From: Eumeta japonica
Taxonomy: Eukaryota; Arthropoda; Insecta; Lepidoptera; Psychidae
DNA: 64,000 bases
Direction of reading: 5' to 3'
NCBI GenBank assembly: GCA_005406025.1
Contig: BGZK01001412.1
Coordinates: 62,001 to 126,000 of the forward strand
In this document: one piece after another, positions 1-11,735 of the stretch
Numbering within the stretch: the stretch's first letter is position 1
Layout of the letters: every line of letters begins with the position of its first letter
The notes under the pieces: generated by a model
The model's database searches: none
What the model saw: the letters and a program-made list of their open reading frames with translations, nothing else
What the model was told of the DNA's origin: nothing
Program-made: the position numbers and the translations under genes

Positions 1-178
1 AATTCCAAAAATATAATAGTTAAAACATGATATTTTTAATGCGCTACATTTTTTAAACCAAAAAAAAATTAATGATAAATATCTCAAATTTTTAGTTCAA
101 AATATTCATTTTTAAAAATCTTCATATACTTTTTTAATTTTAAAATGAATCTCTCAATGTTTTCAACCGACCTTTATA

Positions 179-180
<2 letters not shown>

Positions 181-219
<39 letters not shown>
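181..219. repeat. (TG)n microsatellite
   Basis: About 19 uninterrupted TG units. It is a simple sequence repeat in AT-rich DNA with no gene beside it. Confidence 0.97.
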
Positions 220-221
<2 letters not shown>

Positions 222-1324
222 TGTACTTTTATCTGTTATCTTACTTATTAAAAGTAAAAATATTAATTAATACTTCTATTCTACTATGGGTTTTGATGGC
301 GATCTTTTTAAAGTAAAAGAATTTTTATAATCTGAAATAGCACAAATATGCTGATGAAGCCAAATGTTAATAGTCTGTTTTAATCAGGGAACTTCTTCTT
401 AGGGTAATAACTTATAGAATCGGCTTTGTATTTGCTTCAATAGTACAGTAGAAATATTCGACTGTATAAGTCGAACTTCAATAGTATAAGTGGAATATAA
501 ATACTAGTTTTTTTGTTCTTTCAGGAACTTTCCCGTTCGCGCATACAAGCCAACAACTATTTCATAGAAATATAATGAATGGCTTAAGTACGCAAATAGA
601 AGGAACAAATTACACACTCATTGAAGATAGTCTGTCTCTATGCAAAATTTGTATATAATCTATTTAGGTTTCTTGGGGATTATTTGAGACAAATAAAAAG
701 ACTTTTTATCGACTAACGGTGGGTGTAAAAGTTTAAAAATGATAATTATGGATTAGGTACGTCATGGAATAAATATTTATGATAAAATTTTACTAAAAGA
801 TCATCAAACTGTTCCTAACTTATAAAAGATATACAAACAGACATGAATCTTAAACTAGTAGAATTGGTGTCATTGAATCGTAAATCAAATATTTATTACA
901 AAATTTGACAAAAAACATACATGTATAGACGCTACAAGTTTATATAATAGTATAAATAGCACTAATTATTTAAGCTATTATGTAATCTATATATGTAAAA
1001 CAGTAAACTGACTATATGAACGCGCAGCTCAAACTAATTGACAATTGAGTTGAGTTTCAGTTAAAAGCTCAATTTGTTTATTGCTCAATGGAGATTAAAA
1101 AAGATTTGACGTTTTCTTGTTAAATCTTTAATATTTTAAAAAATATTTTCGTAAAAATTTTGAAAAAGTGAAAGAAAACGACAAATTTAAAAGTGCACAA
1201 ATTGATTTAAAATTATTCAAAAAAATGTATTTTTCTTTTTGTAATTATGACACACGCTTGTTTTTAGTGTCTTTCAGTATTAAAAGTTTATTCCTTAAAA
1301 CACCCGTTTTAAGGAATATTCTAT
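220..1324. other. AT-rich non-coding stretch
   Basis: I see no convincing coding frame or transposon. A 12-bp inverted repeat with a 4-base loop (arms 1290-1301 and 1306-1317) lies at the right edge, just outside the viral helicase relic. Confidence 0.6.
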
Positions 1325-2400
1325 TGTCCGGTCCTAGTCGAGGAGTCCGCTTCGTTAGTCTTCCAGGATGTCCGTGACTTTTCTCTACTTATTCCGGAAG
1401 ACCTTCTTCACATTATTGTCCTTGATTCTTGATGAACTTGCCGATTGCGTCTTCACCATCTTCCATGTCGTATGCACAACCACCACACCGCCACCGCGGC
1501 GCGAGGCATGCTGTTGTGTAACTTTTGTTTCGCCTTGGTCCGCACAATGATGATTCCTTCAGACGACAGGTCCTGCGCATCATGGATGGTCATGTCACAG
1601 GACCCTTCTCCCTTTCCAAATGCCTAGACGATGAGAGATTCTTTCTCTACCTGTGCGTGTGTGTGTGTGTGCGCGCGCGCACGTGTGCGTGGCGTATGCG
1701 TGTGCTTATGTGTGCCTTAACTAGAGTATCTTTTGACTATCTTTCAGGATTTCCGTGTCCCTGTATTTCTCAAGCGGTAATGACGAAATCTGTGTTTTGG
1801 ATGAGTATATACCAATAGTGCTATATAGATATCTCGTTGAAAGCGTATGCTACATCCATCACATTTATGTAGATGCAGAGTAATTCTTTCGTGACCGTCG
1901 CTACCAAATTTTTGATTGGGAGTATTTAATCTCAAAAATGTTTATTTGCTTTACATCACCTATCAGAAAGACTCACCAGTCGTATCGTCATTACAACGGC
2001 TTCAAAATGGTTCATTAGAACTTCATCTACGATCAGTCGACCGCAGCTCTGCGGCCCTCGTAAACCACTTACCAAGACCGACGCCATCGTTCGCACTTTG
2101 CTATTTGCGTCGGCTCCCAATCAGCTCGCGAGCTTTTGTCTGAGGTTTCGAGCTGCTCCTCGTGCTGTAATGATTACGACGATTCTCCCATTTCGAAGTG
2201 CCTCACAACCCTTGTAGTTTTACCGCAACCTGGAACTCTGTTGACGCACGTTACAGTGGGAATCGCCCAGTCTTCGCGAGCCTTACCGGAGGCCTTAGAT
2301 CTGATGATTGCTTCCGCCATCTCCAAGATTCTCACATCCAGCGCAAACTTTGTACATTGACGTACGATGCTTGATAAGTTAGGTTAGTTTATGGTTTTGT
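1325..2400 (-). pseudogene. Endogenous viral element: broken SF1 RNA helicase of a virga/nege/kita-like virus
   Basis: Read on the minus strand, this block carries the ordered motifs of a viral superfamily 1 helicase, the RNA-unwinding part of the replicase of alphavirus-like plus-strand RNA viruses. Motif I (Walker A) reads VPGCGKTT at 2213-2236; motif II (Walker B) reads LIVDE near 2022-2036; motif III reads LIGDVKQI near 1943-1966; motif V reads TIHDAQD near 1570-1590, followed by VRTKAK near 1530-1545; a distal helicase segment (EDAIGKFI) lies near 1420-1455. Spacing and order match the family. The motifs fall in different frames, separated by several frameshifts and in-frame stops, and a CA/CG dinucleotide run (1657-1685) has expanded inside the domain. 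It cannot encode a working protein. The VPGCGKT and DE-LM-HF patterns resemble insect virga-like, negevirus and kitavirus helicases; the exact family is inference. No capsid or polymerase part is visible. Similar but weaker coding character may continue to about 2690. Confidence 0.82.
1657..1685. repeat. (TG)n(CG)n microsatellite inside the viral relic
   Basis: An alternating purine-pyrimidine run (TG then CG units) interrupts the helicase relic between motifs III and V. It adds sequence that does not belong to the viral domain and was presumably gained after integration. Confidence 0.9.
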
Positions 2401-3413
2401 ATAGACTTAAAATAGAAACAGACCAAGGATTTTTCGGTGTGGTATCCACAGACCACAGAACCTAGCGATCTCTCACTATTGATATAAACATGTCGTACAC
2501 ACTCAATTACGGTTTTAGAAGGCTGAGAGTCCGGTCTGTAGCTGTCAATTTCCCGATCGGAATGTCCGATTTACACAATCAAATACTTTGGCAAAATAGT
2601 CCAACTGCATCCTTACATTCTTCGCAGGCTCCGAAAACTTGTTGAGCAAGTTCAACCCTAGTATCGACTGTTGAGCACCCCCGTTAAAACTGAAGTATAT
2701 TTGGGTATTAAGTTATAGCTATAAAACTGTGCTAACAATTTATTAAAATTGATGGGGTTGAAATTGTTTTTTTATCGCCTTTAAATGAAAGAAAAAATTT
2801 GTTTTCTTTCATTAGATAAAAAAAAATCACCATTATCTAGAAACTCAGGCTAAGATGAACGCTAAGTTTGCTGTGATGCAATTAATAATAGAGCTTACGA
2901 TTACAACACACAGAGAATAAATGTTAGCAGTCTTTTTTGTCTAATAACTTAAATGTTTTGATAATCTCTTACGAATTTACATTCTGTTTCTAAATAAACC
3001 TCACAAATCGGAATATTTTTGTTCAGTAATAATTTAGCAAGAGCAGATGATTTAGGAATTTTAACGTAACTTAAATAACGTAACGTAACGTTTAGTGAAA
3101 AAGTAAATTAATAAATTTTTCATAGATCTTAATAAGTTTTATGTTCTTATACAAGGTACATCGTTTCTTTAACTCGCGAACAAACCATTTTGGCTTGCAT
3201 TAGCGACGAAGGTGAGAACATAGCACTACATCCTTCAAATAAAATAGATAAAGTTAGCCTCATACGATCAATCAATGCATTTTAGGAAGGTGGACTGCTC
3301 GAGTTGGCCCGCCTCCAAAGGCTACGTCGGCAGAGCGCGTGAGCTTGTGATATTTGTGAAGAGGTTCATTGCGATTTGTCGATATATCGAATAGTAAGGT
3401 ATATATATGTAAA
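2401..3413. other. Intergenic DNA between viral relic and satellite
   Basis: The part to about 2690 may be a further decayed piece of the viral replicase on the minus strand, because short frames there are richer in G and C than their surroundings, but no motif confirms it. From 2700 the DNA is AT-rich, and a GC-richer patch at 3285-3350 precedes the satellite. I see no gene. Confidence 0.4.
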
Positions 3414-6400
3414 GAAAACCTCTTTAGTGTTTCTTTATTATAAAACCTCTTTAGTGTTTTTTTATTATAAAACCTCTTTAGTGTTTCTTTATTATAGAAC
3501 CTCTTTAGTGTTTCTTTATTATAAAACCTCTTTAGTGTTTCTTTATTATAAAACCTCTTTAGTGTTTCTTTATTATAAAACCTCTTTAGTGTATCTTTAT
3601 TATAGAACCTCTTTAGTGTTTCTTTATTATAAAACCTCTTTAGTGTATCTTTATTATAAAACCTCTTTAGTGTATATTTATTATAGAACCTCTTTAGTGT
3701 TTCTTTATTATAGAACCTCTTTAGTGTTTCTTTATAATAAAACCTCTTTAGTGTTTCTTTATTATAGAACCTCTTTAGTGTTTCTTTATTATAAAACCTC
3801 TTTAGTGTTTCTTTATTATAGAACCTCTTTAGTGTTTCTTTATTATAGAACCTCTTTAGTGTTTCTTTATTATAAAACCTCTTTAGTGTATCTTTATTAT
3901 AGAACCTCTTTAGTGTTTCTTTATTATAAAACCTCTTTAGTGTATCTTTATTATAAAACCTCTTTAGTGTTTCTTTATTATAAAACCTCTTTAGTGTTTC
4001 TTTATTATAAAACCTCTTTAGTGTTTCTTTATTATAGAACCTCTTTAGTGTTTATTATAAAACCTCTTTAGTGTATTTATAAACCTCTTTAGTGTTTCTT
4101 TATTATAAAACCTCTTTAGTGTATCTTTATTATAAAACATCTTTGTGTTTCTTATTATAGAACCTCTTTAGTGTTTCTTTATTATAAAACCTCTTTAGTG
4201 TTTCTTTATTATAGAACCTCTTTATGTTTCTTTTATTATAAAACCTCTTTAGTGTTTCTATTATAAAACCTCTTTAGTGTATCTTTATTATAAAACCTCT
4301 TTAGTGTTTCTTTATTATAAAACCTCTTTAGTGTATCTTTATTATAAAACCTCTTTAGTGTTTCTTTATTATAAAACCTCTTTAGTGTTTCTTTATTATA
4401 AAACCTCTTTAGTGTTTCTATTATAAAACCTCTTTAGTGTTTTTTATAAAACCTCTTTAGTGTTTCTTTATTATAAAACCTCTTTAGTGTTTCTTTATTA
4501 TAAAACCTCTTTAGTGTTTCTTTATTATAAAACCTCTTTAGTGTTTCTTTATTATAAAACCTCTTTAGTGTTTCTTTATTATAAAACCTCTTTAGTGTTT
4601 CTTTATTATAAAACCTCTTTAGTGTTTCTTTATTATAAAACCTCTTTAGTGTTTCTTTATTATAAAACCTCTTTAGTGTTTCTTTATTATAAAACCTCTT
4701 TAGTGTTTCTTTATTATAAAACCTCTTTAGTGTTTCTTTATTATAAAACCTCTTTAGTGTTTCTTTATTATAAAACCTCTTTAGTGTTTCTTTATTATAA
4801 AACCTCTTTAGTGTTTCTTTATTATAAAACCTCTTTAGTGTTTCTTTATTATAAACCTCTTTAGTGTATCTTTATTATAAAACCTCTTTAGTGTTTCTTT
4901 ATTATAAAACCTCTTTAGTGTATCTTTATTATAAAACCTCTTTAGTGTTTCTTTATTATAAAACCTCTTTAGTGTTTCTTTATTATAAAACCTCTTTAGT
5001 GTTTCTTTATTATAAAACCTCTTTAGTGTTTCTTTATTATAAAACCTCTTTAGTGTTTCTTTATTATAAAACCTCTTTAGTGTTTCTTTATTATAAAACC
5101 TCTTTAGTGTTTCTTTATTATAAAACCTCTTTAGTGTTTCTTTATTATAAACCTCTTTAGTGTTTCTTTATTATAAAACCTTTTAGTGTTTCTTTATTAT
5201 AGAACCTCTTTAGTGTTTCTTTATTATAAAACCTCTTTAGTGTATCTTTATTATAAACCTCTTTAGTGTTTCTTTATTATAAACCTCTTTAGTGTTTCTT
5301 TTATTATAAAACCTCTTTAGTGTTTCTTTATTATAAAACCTCTTTAGTGTATCTTTATTATAAAACCTCTTTAGTGTTTCTTTATTATAAAACCTCTTTA
5401 GTGTTTCTTTATTATAAAACCTCTTTAGTGTTTCTTTATTATAAAACCTTTAGTGTTTCTTTATTATAAAACCTCTTATGTTTTTTTATTATAAAACCTC
5501 TTTAGTGTTTCTTTATTATAAAACCTCTTTAGTGTTTCTTTATTATAAACCTCTTTAGTGTTTCTTTATTATAAAACCTCTTTAGTGTTTCTTTATTATA
5601 AACCTCTTTAGTGTTTCTTTATTATAAACCTCTTTAGTGTTTCTTTATTATAAAACCTCTTTAGTGTTTCTTTATTATAAAACCTCTTTAGTGTTTCTTT
5701 ATTATAAAAACCTCTTTAGTGTATCTTTATTATAAAACCTCTTTAGTGTTTCTTTATTATAGAACCTCTTTAGTGTTTTTTTTATTATAAAACCTCTTTA
5801 GTGTTTCTTTATTATAGAACCTCTTTAGTGTTTCTTTATTATAAAACATCTTTAGTGTTTCTTTATTATAAAACCTCTTTAGTGTTTCTTTATTATAAAA
5901 CCTCTTTAGTGTTTCTTTATTATAAAACCTCTTTAGTGTTTCTTTATTATAAAACCTCTTTAGTGTTTCTTTATTATAAAACCTCTTTAGTGTATCTTTA
6001 TTATAAAACCTCTTTAGTGTTTCTTTATTATAAAACCTCTTTAGTGTTTCTTTATTAAAACCTCTTTAGTGTTTCTTTATTATAAAACCTCTTTGTTTTT
6101 TATTATAAAACCTCTTTAGTGTTTCTTTATTATAAAACCTCTTTAGTGTTTCTTTATTATAAAACCTCTTTAGTGTTTCTTTATTATAAAACCTCTTTAG
6201 TGTTTCTTTATTATAAAACCTCTTTAGTGTATCTTTATTATAAAACCTCTTTAGTGTTTCTTTATTATAAAACCTCTTTAGTGTTTCTTTATTATAAAAC
6301 CTCTTTAGTGTCTTTATTATAAAACCTTATTATAAAACCTCTTTAGTGTTTTATTATAAAACCTTTTTAGTTTCTCTTTATTATAAAACCTCTTTAGTGT

Positions 6401-8864
6401 TTCTTTATTATAAAACCTCTTTAGTGTTTTTATTATAAAACCTCTTTAGTGTTTCTTTATTATAAACCTCTTTAGTGTTTTTATTATAAAACCTCTTTAG
6501 TGTTTTATTATAAAACCTCTTTAGTGTTTCTTTATTATAAACCTCTTTAGTGTTTCTTTATTATAGAACCTCTTTGTGTTTCTTTATTATAAAACCTCTT
6601 TAGTGTATTTTATTATAGAACCTCTTTAGTGTTTATTATAAACCTCTTATTATAAAACCTCTTTAGTGTATCTTTATTATAAAACCTCTTTAGTGTTTCT
6701 TTATTATAAAACCTCTTTAGTGTATCTTTATTATAGAACCTCTTTAGTGTTTCTTTATTATAAAACCTCTTTAGTGTTTCTTTATTATAAAACCTCTTTA
6801 GTGTATCTTTATTATAAAACCTCTTTAGTGTATCTTTATTATAAAACCTCTTTAGTGTTTCTTTATTATAAAACCTCTTTAGTGTTTTTTATTATAAAAC
6901 CTCTTTAGTGTTTCTTTATTATAAAACCTCTTTAGTGTTTCTTTATTATAAAACCTCTTTAGTGTTTCTTTATTATAAAACCTCTTTAGTGTTTCTTTAT
7001 TATAAAACCTCTTTAGTGTTTCTTTATTATAAAACCTCTTTAGTGTTTCTTTATTATAAAACCTCTTTAGTGTTTCTTTATTATAAAACCTCTTTAGTGT
7101 TTCTTTATTATAAAACCTCTTTAGTGTTTCTTTATTATAGAACCTCTTTAGTGTTTCTTTATTATAAAACCTCTTTAGTGTATATTTATTATAGAACCTC
7201 TTTAGTGTTTCTTTATTATAAAACCTCTTTAGTGTATCTTTATTATAAAACCTCTTTAGTGTTTCTTTATTATAAAACCTCTTTAGTGTTTCTTTATTAT
7301 AAAACCTCTTTAGTGTATCTTTATTATAGAACCTCTTTAGTGTTTCTTTATTATAAAACCTCTTTAGTGTATCTTTATTATAAAACCTCTTTAGTGTATC
7401 TTTATTATAAAACCTCTTTAGTGTTTCTTTATTATAAAACCTCTTTAGTGTATCTTTATTATAAAACCTCTTTAGTGTTTCTTTATTATAAAACCTCTTT
7501 AGTGTTTCTTTATTATAAAACCTCTTTAGTGTTTCTTTATTATAAAACCTCTTTAGTGTTTCTTTATTATAAAACCTCTTTAGTGTTTCTTTATTATAAA
7601 ACCTCTTTAGTGTTTCTTTATTATAGAACCTCTTTAGTGTTTTTTATTATAAAACCTCTTTAGTGTTTCTTTATTATAGAACCTCTTTAGTGTATCTTTA
7701 TTATAAAACATCTTTAGTGTTTCTTTATTATAGAACCTCTTTAGTGTTTCTTTATTATAAAACCTCTTTAGTGTATCTTTATTATAAAACCTCTTTAGTG
7801 TTTCTTTATTATAAAACCTCTTTAGTGTTTCTTTATTATAAAACCTCTTTAGTGTATCTTTATTATAAAACCTCTTTAGTGTTTCTTTATTATAAAACCT
7901 CTTTAGTGTATCTTTATTATAAAACCTCTTTAGTGTTTCTTTATTATAAACCTCTTTAGTGTTTTTATTATAAACCTCTTTAGTGTTTCTTTATTATAAA
8001 ACCTCTTTAGTGTTTTTTTATTATAAAACCTCTTTAGTGTTTCTTTATTATAAAACCTCTTTAGTGTTTCTTTATTATAAAACCTCTTTAGTGTTTCTTT
8101 ATTATAAAACCTCTTTAGTGTTTCTTTATTATAAAACCTCTTTAGTGTATCTTTATTATAAAACCTCTTTAGTGTATCTTTATTATAAAACCTCTTTAGT
8201 GTTTCTTTATTATAAAACCTCTTTAGTGTATCTTTATTATAAAACCTCTTTAGTGTTTCTTTATTATAAAACCTCTTTAGTGTTTCTTTATTATAAAACC
8301 TCTTTAGTGTTTCTTTATTATAAAACCTCTTTAGTGTTATAAAACCTCTTTAGTGTTTCTTTATTATAAACCTCTTTAGTGTTTCTTTATTATAAAACCT
8401 CTTTAGTGATTATAAAACCTCTCTTTATTATAAAACCTCTTTAGTGTTTCTTTATTATAGAACCTCTTTAGTGTTTCTTTATTATAAAACCTCTTTAGTG
8501 TATATTTATTATAGAACCTCTTTAGTGTTTCTTTATTATAAAACCTCTTTAGTGTATCTTTATTATAAAACCTCTTTAGGGTTTCTTTATTATAAAACCT
8601 CTTTAGTGTTTCTTTATTATAAAACCTCTTTAGTGTATCTTTATTATAGAACCTCTTTAGTGTTTCTTTATTATAAAACCTCTTTAGTGTATCTTTATTA
8701 TAAAACCTCTTTAGTGTATCTTTATTATAAAACCTCTTTAGTGTTTCTTTATTATAAAACCTCTTTAGTGTATCTTTATTATAAAACCTCTTTAGTGTTT
8801 CTTTATTATAAAACCTCTTTAGTGTTTCTTTATTATAAAACCTCTTTAGTGTTCCTTTATTATT
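3414..8864. repeat. 27-bp satellite array, about 200 units
   Basis: Head-to-tail repetition of a 27-bp unit whose core is CCTCTTTAGTGTTTCTTTAT followed by TATAAAA. Variation is concentrated at two sites: GTTTCT versus GTATCT, and ATAAAACC versus ATAGAACC, with occasional 1-4 base deletions and a few truncated units (about 6300-6660 and 8330-8430 are the most irregular). Because 27 is a multiple of three, undamaged runs stay open in phase. They would read as repeats of TSLVFLYYK on the plus strand and of a TLKRFYNKE-type unit on the minus strand. No start context, splice signals or non-repeat flanking protein supports a real gene, so I read these frames as a by-product of the period. The array begins and ends abruptly in ordinary AT-rich DNA. 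Confidence 0.98.
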
Positions 8865-11521
8865 GCGCTGCATAGAATTATGTCTGTGCCGCTGTAAAAG
8901 AATTTTAGTAAATTTTTAGTTTATTATAACAATTGTTGATTTATATAAAATTAGATTAATACACCTGAAATAAGGGCTTTTAATGTTGATTCTCTTATTT
9001 TCAGGTAAGTGAATGTTTGTTTTACGCATAAATAATGTAATTGTTTAAGTTAGCATTTAAACAATAAAACTCTTATTTTCAGAGAAACACACGTCCTTCT
9101 TTCTTTCTCAAACTAATGGATGAAATATCATTATATATATATATTCTAATTTCTAATGCTTAGCTACTTTTACAATATTGTGAATCAGTTTGATGGACCT
9201 AATGGAGAGTCACATGCTGAAATTGCTCTATTGATTTTTCATGTAACTCGCGCTGGTTCGCCACTAGGAGTCATCACAGTACAGTTTTTGGAATGAACAG
9301 TTTCTTTTTAAATTTTTTCGATAAATTGATATCATTGATGAATTTATAAAAATCCTTATTTAGTGTTTATCTATTTTTTACGTTTTGAGGTATAAATTGG
9401 CTGTAAATTCATTAAATATTGGTCAGAGAACTATTTTTTACGAGTCAGCCGTTTTTCTCTCCCTATTTTTTGCGGTCTGCAAAAAAAATTGAATCCATTT
9501 CAACTGGAAAAACTTCAAATTTAAGTAGTAAGTACTTAAAATTGATATTAAGAGCTCAATTTTGGTCAGAATTTTTTTTCTATTGGTAGATTAATATTTT
9601 GCTAAAGCTATCTAAGTCGTTTGTAAAGATACAAAAAATAAGATAGTTAAAGTAGATTTTTAATGTCAACTTAAGCAATTCCATTACACTATATTATAAT
9701 TACGCTAAATAAATGTATCCTACATAATAACGAACGATAATGAAAAATATATTTGCTCACCCACGCAATATTATGACAAAAAAAAATTTCGAACAAAATG
9801 TATTAATCAAAGAAAATTCATATGACAGATTTGAAAACCAAAATTTTCAGTAAATTATTTGTTCTTTTTGACACCTTTCCTAACGAACTAGCGTAATTAT
9901 TAGGTGATTAATATTTTAAGTAAATAATATAGAAACATATGTAATGTTATTTGCCGAAATTTATTTCAAAAGCAAAATTAATATGCATATTAGCTTTAAC
10001 TATAACAACAAAAATATATAAATGTGTTTTTTTAATAAGTGATGATTATCAAAATATGTCGATCTACTTTTTATATCGTTAAACGCAAGTATAAATAATC
10101 AATGTGTCAGTAAAAAGATTATACTGAAATTTAAACTGAAACAGAATAATCACTTAAATATTATTATGTCTTTAATTTAGCAATACTATGGCGATTTAAG
10201 TTCGTAACCAAGAATTAAATTAAAAAGATAATTAAAATGTATTAAAATAATACATATATATTGACAAAAATCAGTTTTTAGCTTAATACAAACATTATAC
10301 TTGACATCTCAATAATGCGATTCGAATAGAAAATCAACCCTGAACTATTACAATATTTTAAAGAATACGAAATTATTTTTCCACATTATGTATAAGTTCT
10401 TATCACTCATTTAACTACGACAGGCAATATGGACTCAAACTTGCTTCAGTGACAATCCATCACAAATTTATCGATATCGATATTTCATGTGTGTATATCA
10501 AACCACAACATCGATAATCGACAGGGCATTCGGCGGACAGGTCGGCCGAGGGGCTTCCTTATCGGACTGCTGCATTACTCTGCGGCCTGAACTCGCTAAC
10601 TGGTCATTAGCGAATACGATTTCAACTCGCCAAACTCGCGCTGCCCAACTTTAAATCATGTTCGAACCGTTTTTGTGCGAGCTCGCTGTCGTGTCTGTGG
10701 CCGACGCCGCGTTTCCTTCGCCGAGTTCCTGCTTTATTGCTTTGGCGTAAATACAGATGACGACATACTAATATTAACTGAATTTCAGTATTACATTTAG
10801 CATGTGATTTTGAAAAGGTTTTTTTTGGGTGGTAACTAGATCTTCGATTACAAAAAGGATGTTAAAAAACGCTTGATATTTTTTAAAATATTCAAAATTT
10901 ATTTTTAGATGATCTTTATTAATAATTTACACCTTTCTAAGTTATTATTATTTTATAAGAAAACTTTTCATTAATCATCAAATTTATTCCAGATTATTTG
11001 GTGTGATAGGCATATTAAAAAATTTTAAACCTCCCTTGCTAAGGAAAATATTTACATTTTTGTCTAAGCTTATTTTATTTCTTAATACCTCCTTTGAAAT
11101 TTTTTTCCCCTTTTACCACAGCTCAATAAGAATCGTTGAAAGAAATAATTTTAGTTTTATTTTTTTTTCGAAAAGCATGTTTAGTAAAACAAGTCAGTTT
11201 CATTGACCATGAATAAAATTTTATAAGCAAAAAGATATTTTTCTTACTAACGCAAAATGTTCAGGTATCTAATCAAATTTTTTAATCAACCAAAAAATTT
11301 TTCTCTACGTAGACGGTGCCAGAAAATTTGTACATACACAATTATCATTAAAATGAGGTTTTGTATTTGATATCAACATTGTAAACACGAAAATTTGTGA
11401 GGATGTTTGGATTGATGTTTGTTACTCTTTCATGCGAGAACTACTAGACAAATTATGATGAAACTTTTCAATATTATATCTTATACATTGTAATAAGATA
11501 TAAACTATACTTTATAAAGAT
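8865..11521. other. Intergenic DNA
   Basis: Very AT-rich with no recognisable gene. A GC-rich patch at about 10520-10750, unlike its surroundings, could be a promoter or a non-coding first exon, but no downstream exon was found. The phrase CTTATTTTCAG occurs twice (about 8994-9004 and 9072-9082) and resembles splice acceptors, again without coding sequence after it. Confidence 0.5.
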
Positions 11522-11735
11522 ACTAGCATTTTCTTGCAGCTTCGCTCGCGTGAACATAGTAAAAGCAGAACCGGTATCTATATCAAGATCAGAATAGAAA
11601 TCAAGATTAGAACTAGAATCAGAATCGAGAGCAGGGCCGAGATTGGGATTATGGTTAACAACGTGATCGGTTGATATAAAGAATGAAAGAATCCATTTTA
11701 TATCTACGCGGCCGGCGCCACAGCCAAAAGCTAGT
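11522..11735. mobile_element. Short element with inverted ACTAG...CTAGT ends
   Basis: The 214-bp unit begins ACTAGCATTTTCTTGC and ends CAGCCAAAAGCTAGT, so the two ends are imperfect inverted repeats of roughly 30 bp (the left end continues GCTTCGCTCGCGTG; the inverse of the right end has GGCGCCGGCCGCGT). Such GC-rich ends finishing in CTAGT are common on small Helitron-like repeats of moths and butterflies. The interior has degenerate runs of AATCGAGA-type sequence, also seen near 51405-51535 and 52530-52670. There is no coding capacity. Confidence 0.55.

Noticed and set aside
1368..2360. Plus-strand frames at 1368-1818, 1916-2143 and 2136-2360 as genes
   Set aside because: They are shadows of the minus-strand viral helicase relic and show no family signature of their own.
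3414..8864. Satellite as telomeric repeat or CRISPR array
   Set aside because: The unit lacks the insect telomeric TTAGG motif, and there are no unique spacers between repeats; units are directly adjacent.
3376..8875. Long open frames in the satellite as a repetitive protein gene
   Set aside because: The unit is 27 bp, so frames stay open automatically and do so on both strands. There is no unique N- or C-terminus, splice site or promoter, and indels break the frames at random.
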